From: Lineus longissimus
Taxonomy: Eukaryota > Nemertea > Pilidiophora > Heteronemertea > Lineidae
DNA length: 64,000 nt
Direction of reading: 5' to 3'
NCBI RefSeq assembly: GCF_910592395.1
Contig: NC_088315.1
Location: 15,609,808 to 15,673,807 of the forward strand
Positions 33,449 through 45,576 of this stretch are shown here, one piece after another. A model generated the notes under the pieces. It worked only from the letters and a program-made list of their open reading frames with translations, did no database searches and had not been told where the DNA came from. The first letter of the stretch is position 1. Every line of letters starts with the position of its first letter. Position numbers and translations under genes: made by a program.

Positions 33449-35954
33449 GTGAGTCAACCTCTTTGAAATATTATGAACTATCGTCGAAAATAATGTTGCC
33501 GCATGTAATCATGTGTATTCTCGTCGTTCGCGATCCCTTTCCGTATCCCTCTCTGAAACCACCTATCCTCTCTGTCGAGGATCAACACATCCCTGGTGTC
33601 CAAAGGATGTCCCGTTGTTTTCATGTGAGAGTAGACAGCCAAAACGTATCCACTGGCTCTTGCTTGTCTCTGCTGGCTCATACGAGAGGTTTGTCTTTAT
33701 GGTCCACTACCTCCTGTCTCAGCGTATTGCCTGGATTGAACGTCACTGGGAATCCTGCAGCCGAGAAAATCCTCTTAGGTTTAATTGCTCCGACAGAGAT
33801 TTAATATGTAGGGAATGGATTATCGTTCTATTTGCTGGTGCGTTGGGTATGGTCCCTTCTTATTGTTCGTTCTTACCACTGAGTGCCTTCCGGAAAGCCA
33901 ACCTATCGTAACCGCACTTGCCTAAGACAGAACGCAGGGATCCTGTTCGCTTTTCAAGTCCTACTTGGTCGTTCGGCCCGAAAAGAATAGTGCGAATCAC
34001 CCCAAGTTTGTGTTTTAATGGGTGATGCGAATCAAACAGAAGTTACTGATCCGTGTGTGTGTGTGTTTTCAATAAACGGTAACCTTGAAAGAGCCATCCC
34101 CTAGCACATGCACTTTCTGTCTAAAGAAAGGGAATGCGCCATTGTCAGATCATTTCAAGGTGAACTTTAGACGATCTCCAGTAAAGCCGAATCCAGTGAA
34201 TAGATTGAATTTAATGTTATCGTAAACCACCTGGATGACCGAAAGCATCAACCAGTATTTCGATCATTCTCAGTGAAGCCCTTTGTGAGGAATCTCGTTG
34301 TGCCCACAGAAGGCATGATAGAAGCATCAAACATCTGCTGTATGAAGAAGATCTTATTTTGCATTAATTTATCCAACCCCATGCATGACCCAATGTAGTA
34401 TAAGCATTCCGATTTGCTCCATCAGATGGTAACATTGTGCGAACTTGAAAATTAATTATGTGAAGTTGAATAAGTGCCAAATCATATCATCGCAAAGGGT
34501 TATGGCAAAGGATAGAAAGTCCATGGAACAAAGGATTCTATGATATGATATTAATCCCCCCCCCCACCCCTCTACGGGTAACGACGGTCATGGTCTTTAT
34601 AGAACATACTCCATAATCCGTCTGAATACAATAGGGCTGGACATTTTTCCAGGAGGACTTTTTCCACTGCTTCATCGGTGCTCTTTCTTCAAAGAAAGTG
34701 TTTGGACCCTGAAATGAACGCAAACACGAGAACTCGTGCATAACTTAGTCTTTAGTCATTGTTAAGTCTTGGCATGATGGAACTACTGTAGAAATTGCAA
34801 TACTTGACTGCCACTTGAAATGAGGAGATACCTGCATTTTTATCTAAACATGGTCAGGCAGCTCCCCGTTCAAACCATTGTAGGAATAGGTCTTGTCATC
34901 AATTTCATTAGAGGGTTGGTTATGTTATTACCCGAATGACTTGACCAGCCCACCTTGACATAATGTTAACACCACAAGGCCCTCTCAAATAAAAAAATGT
35001 CACTCATATTGGCCGTGAACATATATATTTATTTAAAATATCTGGCATTTTCTGGATTAGCGCAGCGGCCACTTATTGCAATTTCTACAGCATTTTGGCC
35101 TCAAGTGCACATCCTTAACCTCAGCCTATCCAATTTTCATCGCTATGCAAAGGGACACGAACTTAAACTTTTTTCCCGTCTCGATTTCCAGTCACTGGCA
35201 GAAAAGAAGGACTTTCGATAGGTATTGTGCCAATATAGAATTTTTTACTAAAACATCCACATGATGATATACGGTGTGAAGAATTAATCAGGTTAGAATC
35301 ATGAAGTGTGGTTATACACGGTCGGTCAGAAAAAACAGACTCTTTGAATTTTCGTTATAACTTCTACAAATATAAATATTTTGCCCTAGATTTCTCTGGC
35401 AGGGGTGGGATACCGCCAACGCTATAGGTTTGAAATGTAAAAGTTTCTATTTGACAATCTAAATTCTCACAAATTGTATACGGTTGAACAGAATGTATAC
35501 GGTCGAGCTAAACTTTTCACCTCCCTACTTTTACATATGTAGAATTATTACAGCGACGCAAAACGTGGTAAGATCACCACTCCCACATTCGGTGCTGTTC
35601 TTATTCTCCTGCTAACCATTGCCTATGTTTTGTTGGTGTTCAATTTTGGCGTTCATTGAATTTCCTTGTTTGCAAATATTTCAGTCATTTTTGTCACTAT
35701 AAGGTCCCGGAGCTGAGCGACTTTTATGTAACATACAAGCTACAAATGATTTGAATGTGTTGAGGGATAGCGTACGCCTACCTGACCATAGAAACAGTTT
35801 TTCCAGTGGTGGCTGTCGGAGATAGAAGAATTAGAATGTAATAGCGGTTAGGTTCATGCAAAAAAAGCGACCTCACTGCTGTCATACATGTACTTGTAAC
35901 CAAAGACACTTTAATTGGGCTGTTCATGTTACTTATAACTGTATTCATTTTCAG

Positions 35955-36229
35955 ACAATATATTCTGTAAATCAAAACGGATGCCAGTTCAAACCGACGC
36001 GATATCAGTCAGATCAAGGATTGACTGCACCGTTGACTGTAGTATTTGGAATTGGTTCTACATAATAACCAAGCCCAAGTGTCTTGGAGTGCAGTATGAA
36101 CCAGGGCGGCGTGACTGTCAAGTCATCAGCAAGCTTTCAGCTTCAAAGACATCAAGGCCGGGTGGTATTGATAACAAATCCCAAGTTAAATACATCACTC
36201 CTACGCTATATACTATATACTGCGTGTGA
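35955..36229 (+). CDS. PAN/apple domain exon 2 and stop, unit 3
   Basis: Open, phase 1 in after ttcattttcag. It keeps RSRIDCTVDC and KPKCLGVQYEPGRRDCQV, and ends YTIYCV-stop. It forms the 3' end of the best-preserved unit. Confidence 0.65.
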
Positions 36230-36895
36230 TTTTAATAATTTGTAGTAGGACAATCAAACAGTTGGAATAAGGAGAACTTTTATGAATGATATTGGTGTGC
36301 TGATGTCGTCCTATATTGTCCGCCGTATGCAATTGTATCAGTCAACAATGGTGGCATTTTGTCCACCAGTCTCATTCAGTTTTGGTTCAAGTATAAACTC
36401 TTGCAATCATAATGCATCTATAAAACCTAATCTTCAATTTCATTATTGGAACGCTTATTTGGTTCGGTTAGTCTGACTTGTTTCATTTTGGGTTGGTGTA
36501 ACATTTACTGCCAAAGAATTTAATCCGGAAAGATTTGTTGTTGCTCCTACCAATTATCAGGTGTGCACTGCATGTTGACCTTGATGACTGAAGAGAAACC
36601 TAAAGTAACGTTTTGCTGCGAATATGAGAGTATTCATCCTCATCGTCATCATCATAGCTCTGGGTTGTTTATAACCCTCACGGGTCTTGGCGAACTCTGG
36701 ATGGTTGTGCCAAACAAAAATAATGAATGTGAAATAACTCTAAATAACTACTAATGAGAAGAAAAACGTCAATTTATTCGAATGCTGAGTCCATGACAAC
36801 GCATACTACACTCCTGGCGGAGATATATCTGAAACTCTAAACTCTCCGAAACTTTTGGCACTCCCGCTGCCAAGGGAAAGGCAGTTTATATCCAG

Positions 36896-37040
36896 GAACC
36901 AACCTACGAGGAGACAGGGAATGAACTGCAATGTGCCACTGCAGCACGAATACACCACCAATCATAAGGCCAGCAGCGTACTGCAATGCGCCGGACAATG
37001 TCGCAGTCAGATCAGACCCTCTCACCTGTACTTATTTCGT
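36896..37040 (+). pseudogene. PAN1 exon, 3'-truncated, unit 4
   Basis: The exon starts after tatatccag and reads into VLQCAGQCRSQ, then is cut at ctgtacttatttcgt, where the deletion joins unrelated intron. The final PTCPL part is lost. Confidence 0.7.
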
Positions 37041-37677
37041 GCTTATAACCTCTGCAAATATATATATTTTGCCCTAGATTTCTCTGGCAGGGGTGGGATA
37101 CCGGCACCGCCATAGGTTTGAAATGAAAAAAGTTTTTATTAGACAATCTGAATTCTCATAAAATTTTGTTTGCGACTCTTTTTTTCGGGAACAAAATGTA
37201 TACGGCCGACCCCCAACTTTTCGCACCTCTACTTTTAATACAGCGACGCAAAGCGTGATAAGATCACCATTCCCACCTTCGGTGCTGTTCTTACTCTCAT
37301 GCTAAGCATTACCTATGTTTTGTTGTTGTTCAATTCTGGCGTTCATTGACTTTCCCCGTTTGCAAATATTTCAGTCATTATTGTCACTATAAGGTCCCGG
37401 AGCTGAGCGACTTTTATGTAACATATAGCTACAAATGATTTGAATGTGACGAGGGATAGAGTTCGCCTACCTGACCATAGAAACTCAATTGTTAAGGCTT
37501 TCCAGTGGTGGCTGTAGGAGATAGAAGGGTTCGAATCTAATGGCGGTTACGTTGGCGCAGCCACAAGGCGTTGCATTTCATGCCAAAAAGTTACCTCACT
37601 GCTGTCATTCATGTACTTGTAACCAAAGGCACTTTAATTGGGCTGTTCATGTTACTTATAACTTTATTCAATTTCAG

Positions 37678-37951
37678 ACAATATATTCTGTAAATAAAAA
37701 CGGATGCCAGTTCAAACCGACGCAATATCAGTCAGATCAAGGATTGACTGCACCGTTGACTGTGGTATTTGGAATTGGTTCTACATAATGACCAAGGCCA
37801 AGTGTCTTTGAGTGCAGTATAAACCAGGTCGGCGTGTCTGTCTAGTCATCAGCAAGCTTGCAGCGTCAAAGACTCCAAAACCGGTGGTTTTGACAACAAA
37901 TCCCAAGTTAAATACATCACTCCTACGCTATATACTATATACTGCGTGTGA
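37678..37951 (+). pseudogene. PAN2 exon with in-frame stops, unit 4
   Basis: The acceptor is aatttcag. The frame is stopped at once by TGT AAA TAA (units 1-3 and 5 read CAA/AAA TCA) and again at TGT CTT TGA, where others have CTT GGA. Unit 6 carries both lesions, so the two copies share a dead ancestor. Confidence 0.8.
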
Positions 37952-38390
37952 TTTTAATAATTTGTAGTAGCACAATCAAACAGTTGGAATAAGGAGAACT
38001 TTTAGGAGTGATATTGTTGTACTGATGTCGTCGTATCTTGTCCGCCGTATGCCATTGCATCCGTCAACAATGGTGGCATTTTGTTCATCAGTCATGAAAC
38101 TTCAAAACTAGTATGTAATGTCTTATGAAAACATAGCCTGACATACCTAAAACCATCTTCTATATCCTAAGTGCTTCAGTACAATTCCAGTTTTACAATT
38201 TTACAGAGTATTCTGAGCCATCGTTTTCACGGAGTTTTGAAATCTAAAAAATCAATCAAATCCTCTTTTCGATTTCAATATCTTTGGGAGCTTATAGCTC
38301 GAAAACTGAAAGGAAGAACCAAAAAGCGCCATAACCGTGGTTTAATCAGCATCGACTAGCCTGTGTATCACAAAATGTAAAATGGATAGC

Positions 38391-38698
38391 AGTCCACACT
38401 CCGCAGAACATGCGCGACCAGTTGATTTTGAAATATTGTGAGAATCGTCTTTTTTTAGGAATATTTACAATAATGATATGAAAATGAAAATATTTCCTTT
38501 TGGGTATTGAAGTTTATAGGTTATATTCATTGCAGTATTCGGTTAAGTCCACACTCCGCAGAACATGCGCGACCAGTTGATTTTGGAATATTGTGAGAAT
38601 CGTCTTTTTTTAGGAATATTTACAATAATGATATGAAAATGAAAATATTTCCTTTTGGGTATTGAAGTTTATAGGTTATATTCATTGCAGTATTCGGT
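38391..38698. repeat. 155-bp tandem duplication
   Basis: The segment beginning agtccacactccgcagaaca occurs at 38391 and again at 38546 and is nearly identical for 155 bp, through tgcagtattcggt. It covers the junction between units 4 and 5. Confidence 0.9.
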
Positions 38699-40129
38699 AT
38701 TTCTATGGCTTATAATATCATTTAGTTTTGGTTCATTTCAAGCTTTACGTGATGTACCATGGAACGTTTCATTTACTTGTTTATTTTGGCTTGTTTAAAA
38801 CTTGAAACGAGCCAAATTAATTAAAGTGGGCCTATGTGAATAATTGCATTTTTATTTGATGCAAGTATAAACTCTTGCAATCAAATTAAATCCATAAAAC
38901 CTAATCTTCAATTTCATTTTTGGAACGCTTATTTGGTTCGTTTAGTCGCCAAGTGGATTTGAGGTTTTGAATTTCGGCTGTACCATTAGCAACATTGTTT
39001 TGCTTTTGTCTAGAGTGGTAAGCCAACAGAGCTTGGCTTGTTTCATTTTGGCTCGTTTCAACATTTACTGCCAAATAATTTAATCCGGAAAGATTGGTTG
39101 TTGCTCCTACCAACTATCAGGTATGCACTGCATGTTGCCCTTGATGAATGAAGAGGCACACTAAATTAACGTTTTGCTGCAAATATGAGAGAGTATTCAT
39201 CCTCATCGTCATCATCATATAACTATGTGGGTTGCTAATAACCCTCACGAGTCTTGGCGAATTCTGGATGGTTGTGCTAAACAAAAAAAGTGTATGTCAA
39301 ATATCTCTAAATAACTGCTAATGAGAAAAGGAAACGTCAAGGTGACTGGCAGCCACAGAAATGAAGTGTGGGTAATTATTTTTATCCTTGAGAAAATTCT
39401 AATTTTAGTACTGAAACGAGGATTTAGTCATACTTTGATATGATAGCGACAGCTGGGTCAATCAAATTCGAGCACACTATTACAGAGCCGATAAAATAAC
39501 TCGCTTTCAGTATTACAAATAAATAGATGCTGGCCTAACAAGCCCTCGCCTCTATTCCGCATTGATGAAATAATGTTTTAACACTAAATATATCAATTCA
39601 AATCGATAACTTGCTCTGCAAAGCCTGTGAAATTGTATAGTATCAAGCAGTGGTTTTTACAATGTGAAAAGATTAAAGAAGGCTGAATGCTTTGTTATCT
39701 GGTCGATCGATATTTCGACTTCCTTTTTAGTCACGAAATAAAGCTTATGTTTCTGTTTTATTCCGTACTGCCAATTCATCTCACACACCCGGTACATTTG
39801 CCAGTCGCAATCAAAGAGGCCTTGGTGACCAGGTGGTGTCATCATATCACATAGTATCTCAACTCCACTGTGTTTATTAAGGTTGGAAGCTCGAGAAACA
39901 CTGGAAAATCAACGACGCTTTCTCTCTCTGTCTTTCCTAGTTTTAGTTGCTACTTATTCTTCCAATCATCAGCAAAGGGAGATTTGAAAAACGTGTCAAC
40001 CTCTGTCCGACGGGCGCTGCAGCTGTTATTTTAATTATTTTGACCATAATCACCTTAACATGGACTGATTGGCTACGACGTTACAGCGTTACGCTATTGA
40101 AAAGTCAAGGATTCTTGGACTTTCTGCAG

Positions 40130-40252
40130 GTCAGTGAAGCGACCATCTCAATCTCCAACAACAACGAGCAATGTCAGACGTCTGTGTCGGAGATCTGCTT
40201 GTTATACTACTCCTTCAGATGGTGTTATCCACTGGCGGATTCTTACCAGACG
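40130..40252 (+). pseudogene. Linker exon with 14-bp deletion, unit 5
   Basis: After the acceptor tttctgcag, 14 bp present in other units (gattgtcagcagag) are missing, which changes the frame relation. The donor is GTATGA. Confidence 0.5.
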
Positions 40253-40819
40253 GTATGATTTTCTAACAGTACTCACTCATGACCGAGTTGACAATTTTGC
40301 AGCCGACACGTTGCATACGTTGGGTCACATCTACGCGTGCGGGTTCTGTGAGACCATTTTGTATGGTAGCTTGTGCACTTTCCGGAACAGTCTAGCTCGT
40401 ATTAATATTAACACGAACATCACCAAATTCACAATGTTTTTAATCATATTGTGAGAATCTTTGTTTTCTAATCATCATTGATTATGGCAGGAAAGCAATT
40501 GCATAAGTTTTTCATTACGAAATCGGCCTTTAAAAATCCCGTACAAAAAAACTTTTTATTTTTTTTAATTGTTCTTAAAACACAAATTTCTAAGAATTTT
40601 GGTGTCAAGTTCATTAGAATCGAGCAGTATTTAAAGACAGAGCACTTACAGCATAACATGAGGCATGAGGTGTGTTCTATTGTTAAATTGGCAAACAATT
40701 GTGTTGTCTATACAGTGCACCCGATAAATTGCATTGATTTTGTTACATATCCACTAAGCCACCGTGTATCCTATTAGGTGTCTGAAGAATTCCACTATAC
40801 ATTCTGTACTATTTTCCAG

Positions 40820-40990
40820 CAATTATCTCCGTGAAGTTGAACGACGAGGATCCATCTGTCAGGTACAGAAGACAACTGAACCTGATAGGTCAGTTCTCCA
40901 GGCCTGTCGTCCGTGTGGATGTGGTGGCCATGGCTTATTGTGATGGTATCGTGGAAAATATAACAGGAAATTTAATCACTAATTTCACCG
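40820..40990 (+). pseudogene. LamG-N exon with 7-bp deletion, unit 5
   Basis: It reads VKLNDEDPSVRYRRQLNL and AYCDGIVENITG, but lacks acaactg before atttcaccg. The exon is 171 bp and leaves in phase 1, so it no longer matches LamG-C (phase 2 in). Confidence 0.7.
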
Positions 40991-41061
40991 GTCAGATCAC
41001 CGGGTACAAAAACCTTTTTTCCACGGACGTTGGCATAACGGCATGTGTACACTGACAACAT

Positions 41062-41468
41062 CCCGAAGGGGCGACATTCGGCATGTTACCCGACGTGTAG
41101 GGTAATATTTATTATCTCGTATCAAAAGTCATTGGAATTTACGTAGAGATGCCGACGTCGGAGAAAACACTGGTCACAGCACAAGTAAACCATATCAAAT
41201 TATGGCGATCAAAACTAGACAGAAAAGCACGTGATGTCAGTGTGTATTTGGTAGAAACGCATGAATGTCAATTTTGCCACGAGAAACGACATCCTTTTGG
41301 CATATCATATAAATACTGCCGCCACGGAGTGTAAACATGCCGAATGTCGTCACGCCGGTAGACGTGGGAAAATGTCGACCGGTTAGAGCTGGCAACATTG
41401 CAAACACCACACGGTCACGTGACGTGTATCAGCCAATCATATTCATGGAATCTCACCTGCGGTATGAG
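41062..41468. other. Insert or replacement in LamG intron, no gene recognised
   Basis: Other units run gacaacattttagcagcc...attcctgga. Here about 400 bp of unrelated sequence starts at cccgaaggggcgac and ends with a 9-bp hairpin, ggaatctca/tgagattcc. The 61-aa ORF inside has no recognised motif. Confidence 0.5.
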
Positions 41469-41936
41469 ATTCCTGGGTGCAACACTTTGTTGGCAAAATG
41501 TTGCATTGTGTGTAAAGGAAAATACATTTTACAACATGTTGTTACATGTAAAATGTTGTAAAAATGTTGCAAATTAAATGCGAAACGGTTCCTCGTTGCA
41601 TGTTGCAAAAACGGCGTAAATTCGTCCGCTACCAGAAATAGGACTGGTGACATTTGATCTACCTGAGGTCATGTGACTTTGACAAAAGAGCATCCCCATA
41701 CAGCCCACAATTGGACTCAAAATAGGACCGAAAGGCGTATACTTTTAAAGCTTTGACTGGACAGCCGGTGCCTATGCCGAGACTGAGAGAGCCACAGAGG
41801 GCACATAGTACATTAACAATGGCAGACACCTAGACAGAATGTGAAGACAGATGGACACTGGATAGGCCTAAGACAAAATACCATTGTTTTTGAGACAAAA
41901 AGGAAACACTGGTCACTGCAACCTCAGCACACAGCA

Positions 41937-41960
41937 TGTATGTATGTATGTATGTATGTA
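41937..41960. repeat. (TGTA)n microsatellite
   Basis: Six tandem tetranucleotides. It lies just beyond the 3' end of the minus-strand LINE fragment and may be that element's 3' tail. Confidence 0.9.
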
Positions 41961-42025
41961 TATACCATATTTAAATTTAAGCGCCCTTTTCAGATTATTA
42001 TCCGTTCAAAGGCGCTTTTACAATA

Positions 42026-42310
42026 TTAATAACATTGTCGAAAAAGATGAGTCTTTAGCATCGTCTGAAATGATGCAAGGCTCCTTGCTTGCCTGACCTC
42101 AAAAGATAGCGCATTCCACAGAACAGCAGCGGAGAAAGAGAAGCAACGCTCTCCATATTTGCTCCGGGCCCTTGGAACTTCCAGTCTGTTGTCATCAGCT
42201 GACCGAAGGTCTCTGCCTGGCCTATAGATATTAACTAGGCTTGACAGGTAACCTTGGGCTGTTCCATGCACACACTTGAAAACGTGCATGAGGATTTTAT
42301 AGTTCACCAT
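42026..42310 (-). pseudogene. LINE reverse-transcriptase ORF, C-terminal fragment
   Basis: The 94-aa frame reads VNYKILMHVFKCVHGTAQGYLS, then PGRDLRSADD, GERCFSFSAAVLWNALSFEVR and FQTMLKTHLFRQCY. This is the standard C-terminal tail of ORF2 in many LINE clades (K-x-h-G-x-x-P-x-Y-L ... R-x-h-R-S ... F-S ... LWN-x-L-P ... FK-x-x-LK-T-h-h). The upstream catalytic RT is absent. Typical 5'-truncated insertion, oriented opposite to the array gene. Confidence 0.85.
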
Positions 42311-42825
42311 GCAATGTACACTGTAGTATACCGCCAGGTGTTAGTGTCGATGTAGTGCAGACTACAAACTCCAGTCTGGACATGCCTAATCAATCTACGT
42401 GGCATGTTCACCAGTTTTACAGCAATAACAAAGACACATGATTTGATGTTTAAGTGCAGCCCCGTGTCACGGTGTGTGGCAATGCATTTCATGATTTGTG
42501 ACTGTACATACTGTACACATTGACATTATGCGGCGACCAAAACAACGCGTTTACCTTTCAACAAGTTAATTTTTACGGCCAGTTTGTTTCATCCCACGCT
42601 TCCTTAAATCGTCCTTCCGCTGAATTAGAGTCCAGGTTGTGTAATCTTCGCATTTTAACGGCATAATGCGGAATAAATCGATGAGCAGACGTGTGTGTGT
42701 GTGTTGTCATGATGTGTTACAGTTGTTTACACTGTGGTTTGGCACGAAGCGCTTGCAGCGCCACCGCATCACTTAGTTCTGCGGCCTTGTCGTCGGACAC
42801 AAAATAGGACCGAAAGGCGTATACT

Positions 42826-43839
42826 CTAGAATCCCGCGGGAGAGAACAGATCTTCTGCAGCAGCGACATGACCGGCGATTGACCGATTCATTTAAAAACC
42901 CACCCACAACTTTACCACCAGCTCTATTTGACCAATCAGGATCGCCCATCATTTTGCTTTTGTGTTAATGTTGGCTTATTATAACATCATAACATACTCA
43001 AGTATTGATACCACAACCAAGTTAAATTATTGATATTCGTGGCTATGAACGATCAGTTTGATTTAAATCGTCCACATGCATATGCGATTCAGCATGTGGT
43101 CACAGATTAGTCAATATACTCATTATGAATAAATGATAGGTCTTTAGAAAACCAGCGGTAAACAATGATCACAAGTGCCGGTAAACTCTTGTCCTAAATA
43201 CAATTTAGTGATACACTAAAACTTCTTTTTGGGATGTATCGCTCATTTATTATAAACATGTTCTCTAGATGGTTACGTAACCTACAATTTAGCAAGATAG
43301 TAATATACTACTGCGGTGCTATAGAAACAACCGAGAATAAAAGTGAATGAGGAACAGAAACGTCGCATACACACGTAACCGCAGATCAAGCATATTATAA
43401 AGACTGAGCGCTAGCTTAGACAAAAACTGATATAAAGGTCTGAACACACCAATGCAATTCCGCACCAACGCGGAAAAAACTTTTTTCGAAGACATTGTAC
43501 CAGGCCAAGCAAACAACAAAGGTCAGCGTGAAACCGAGGCCTGAAATAAGAAAAAAAAGTGGGTTCAGGCCTTCAAAGGCACCTGTCTCTTTCATGCACT
43601 TTCGATGACCGCGAAAAGTGCCCACATGGATGTTTCCGCATTTTGCCCTTTCCCATCACATTATGACCTTTTGAAATGTCAACATGACTAATCCTAGAGT
43701 AAATTAGTAATGAAGTGGGGCGATATATGAAAATGGAGTGAAATTGGCAACAGAACTGGCAAGATCGGAAGGAACTCAAATACAGGAGTTAATTTGTCAT
43801 TAGAATGGATGCGAAATAAGAGCACTTTCGAACCAAGTA
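42826..43839. other. Unit 5-specific stretch, no gene recognised
   Basis: Not found in other units. A minus-strand ORF near 43416-43625 has a hydrophobic segment but no known motif and no supporting context. I see nothing else. Confidence 0.5.
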
Positions 43840-44240
43840 CTCAAATGGCTTCTGTTTCAAGATCCCGGATCCTGAAAAGCATCAACGGGGTGGATCTGGA
43901 TCATTTATTGGGGCATAAAATACTCCAGGAACATTTTGCTACAGCAAACGCTTTTTTTCCCTCGTTGTCGATGGATGTTTCTCATTTAATGAATCGGGGC
44001 ATTCTCTTTGCAACACGCTGTAGGCCCAGATACCGGTGTAGAAGTTTAAAATGTCCTAGAATAGAATGCTTGGGAAACAAAGGATTCTATTATGCGCTTC
44101 AATCTCTGAGCTATTGACGGTCAGGGTCTCTATAGAACCATATTGCAGAATACAATAGGGCCGGACACTTTTTCCAGGGGGGCATTTGTTACTGTTACAC
44201 CGGCGTAAAGCCAGTCAAACCAGCTTCAAACACTGAATCA
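43840..44240 (+). repeat. Displaced copy of the post-LamG intron block
   Basis: The stretch aaacaaaggattctatta ... acggtcagggtctctatagaac ... acaatagggccggacac matches the block that normally lies after LamG-C (unit 1 near 12405-12540). Here it precedes LamG-C. The in-place copy is also present, near 47340-47460. Confidence 0.75.
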
Positions 44241-44982
44241 AACATACATGTAAGCGGGCCCATACTATTAGTATATGCGTCCAGCCCAATTCAATACAAG
44301 TTACACCAATAAAGAACGTTACGTTATCCAATTTAATTGATCCATTCTAAAGTCGCGTTGTGAACTCATGGCCACACCACCATGATAGTCAGAATATTTC
44401 TCCATACCGAGGTTGGTCATTGGCAAGTGGGCTGGCGACCGTTGGTGTGCCTATAATGTTCTCTCCCACGGAATTCTTGAGTATATGTATCTGAGTACCG
44501 CCCTTCTTTATGGAACACAACCTCTAAACGTTTCAAGGAAGGAGGAAGTTCTAGTATTAAAGAGGGTCTATCGCTCAGCCGCAGCTCCTCCAACAGGCTG
44601 TGGTACGCCCCATAGTGATCCTGGACCTGGTCCGCTCTCTCTGCAATTTTTGACGACGTCTCTTCCGCCTCTCAACGCCAAATTGATAAAATATTTTATC
44701 ATCGCGTCAGATCCTTAAATTAAATTGAGATTGAATTGGAAAGCTAAGCCATCAGTACTTAACCTGGTACTAAGAAATCCCATCTTTATTTGTTTTCCCG
44801 AGAAAACCGTTTCGGGAGCTTAAACAATCATGCATGGCAGGAGGTCTAAAGGGCTAATGGCGAATATTGATCAGCGTTTAAAGGGACGTTTAAGATTTCG
44901 GGTTTGTCTCAGATTTACTTGGCAGACTTGCACATGTAAACCCATACTCGCTGACACTTGATCGTTTGCATCTTTCATTTAG

Positions 44983-45512
44983 ACTTTATGGGAAAGTGTC
45001 CATCAAGGAATCGTTCATATTTGGCAGAGTTCTTAGTATTGATCGTCAAAATGGATGTGCGACGGTGTCCCAAGTCGATATATTGGCGACTGGTGAATTC
45101 TCAGTCGCCGTATTCATCAAATTGAGACAGAATAACTGGCCCCGGTTCCTTAAATTCGAAGTAGACAATTATATTATCAGTTTCGAGTTTCACGATTTTA
45201 CGTTGCGTCTTATATTTTGCAATGATAAATTCAATGTACGGGTTACCGGTTGTTTGCACTATGTAACAACGGCAATAACAAGTGGTTTCGGTCATTGGCA
45301 GTTTTTAGTTGGGTGTTTCAAAAACAAGTCAAAAGCAGCTTCGATGTATATTGATGGCAAAAAGTTCAAAGTTCGAGAAATTAAAATGAGCGGTTATTCT
45401 GCAAACAATGGTGTCGAAATTGGATGCGCTGGATTCCTTGGATTGATCTCGGAAGTTGTGGTCTTTCCTGTGGTCCTCACCAGCCTCGCCGTCATGGAAA
45501 TATATCAGAAAT
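44983..45512 (+). CDS. LamG-like domain exon, unit 5
   Basis: A 530-bp exon after the strong acceptor ctttcatttag with donor AAT|GTGAGTC, open throughout. It keeps GHWQFLVGCFKNKSKAAS, MYIDGKKFKV and SLAVMEIYQK. It is the most diverged copy (for example NWPRFLKFEVDNYIISFEFH). The upstream LamG-N is out of phase, so the full domain cannot be formed as annotated. Confidence 0.6.
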
Positions 45513-45576
45513 GTGAGTCAACCTCTTTGAAATATAATTCAAGTTTCGTCGAAAGTAATGTTGCCGCATGTTATCA

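Larger units (their letters stand above)
28125..36369 (+). repeat. Array unit 3
   Basis: This is the most intact unit for LamG-N, LamG-C and PAN2. PAN1 is missing: the sequence jumps from gatatgttatgatg to tagatgttgatatt, which removes the exon. An extra segment of about 1 kb without recognised genes interrupts it near 29620-30680. It also carries the roughly 400-bp segment before PAN2 that units 1 and 2 lack. Confidence 0.85.
36370..38390 (+). repeat. Array unit 4, internally deleted
   Basis: Only about 2 kb long. Near 36773 it jumps from the unit start (aatgagaagaaaaacgtcaa) to the PAN1 leader. Near 37040, inside PAN1, it jumps to the pre-PAN2 region (gcttataacctctgc). Both LamG exons are gone. 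Positions 38110-38390 are shared with the sequence after PAN2 of unit 5. Confidence 0.8.
41713..42825. repeat. 31-bp direct repeats bracketing 1.05 kb
   Basis: ggactcaaaataggaccgaa... at 41713-41743 and ggacacaaaataggaccgaa... at 42795-42825 share 30 of 31 positions, through ggcgtatact. Other units have one copy. The bracketed DNA includes a LINE 3' fragment and a microsatellite. Confidence 0.85.

Noticed and set aside
34997-35221. ORF starting MSLILAVNIYIYL as a signal-peptide exon
   Set aside because: The frame is closed or different in units 1, 2 and 6, and no donor is conserved after it.
37520-37545. ggttcgaatct, resembling a tRNA B box
   Set aside because: No A box, no cloverleaf and no CCA-like context. 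In most units the site reads gggttagaatg, so the resemblance is chance.
42978-43300. Possible gene in the unit 5-specific stretch, including the hydrophobic minus-strand ORF near 43416-43625
   Set aside because: Short ORFs without motifs, conserved copies or splice context. Hydrophobicity alone is not enough.
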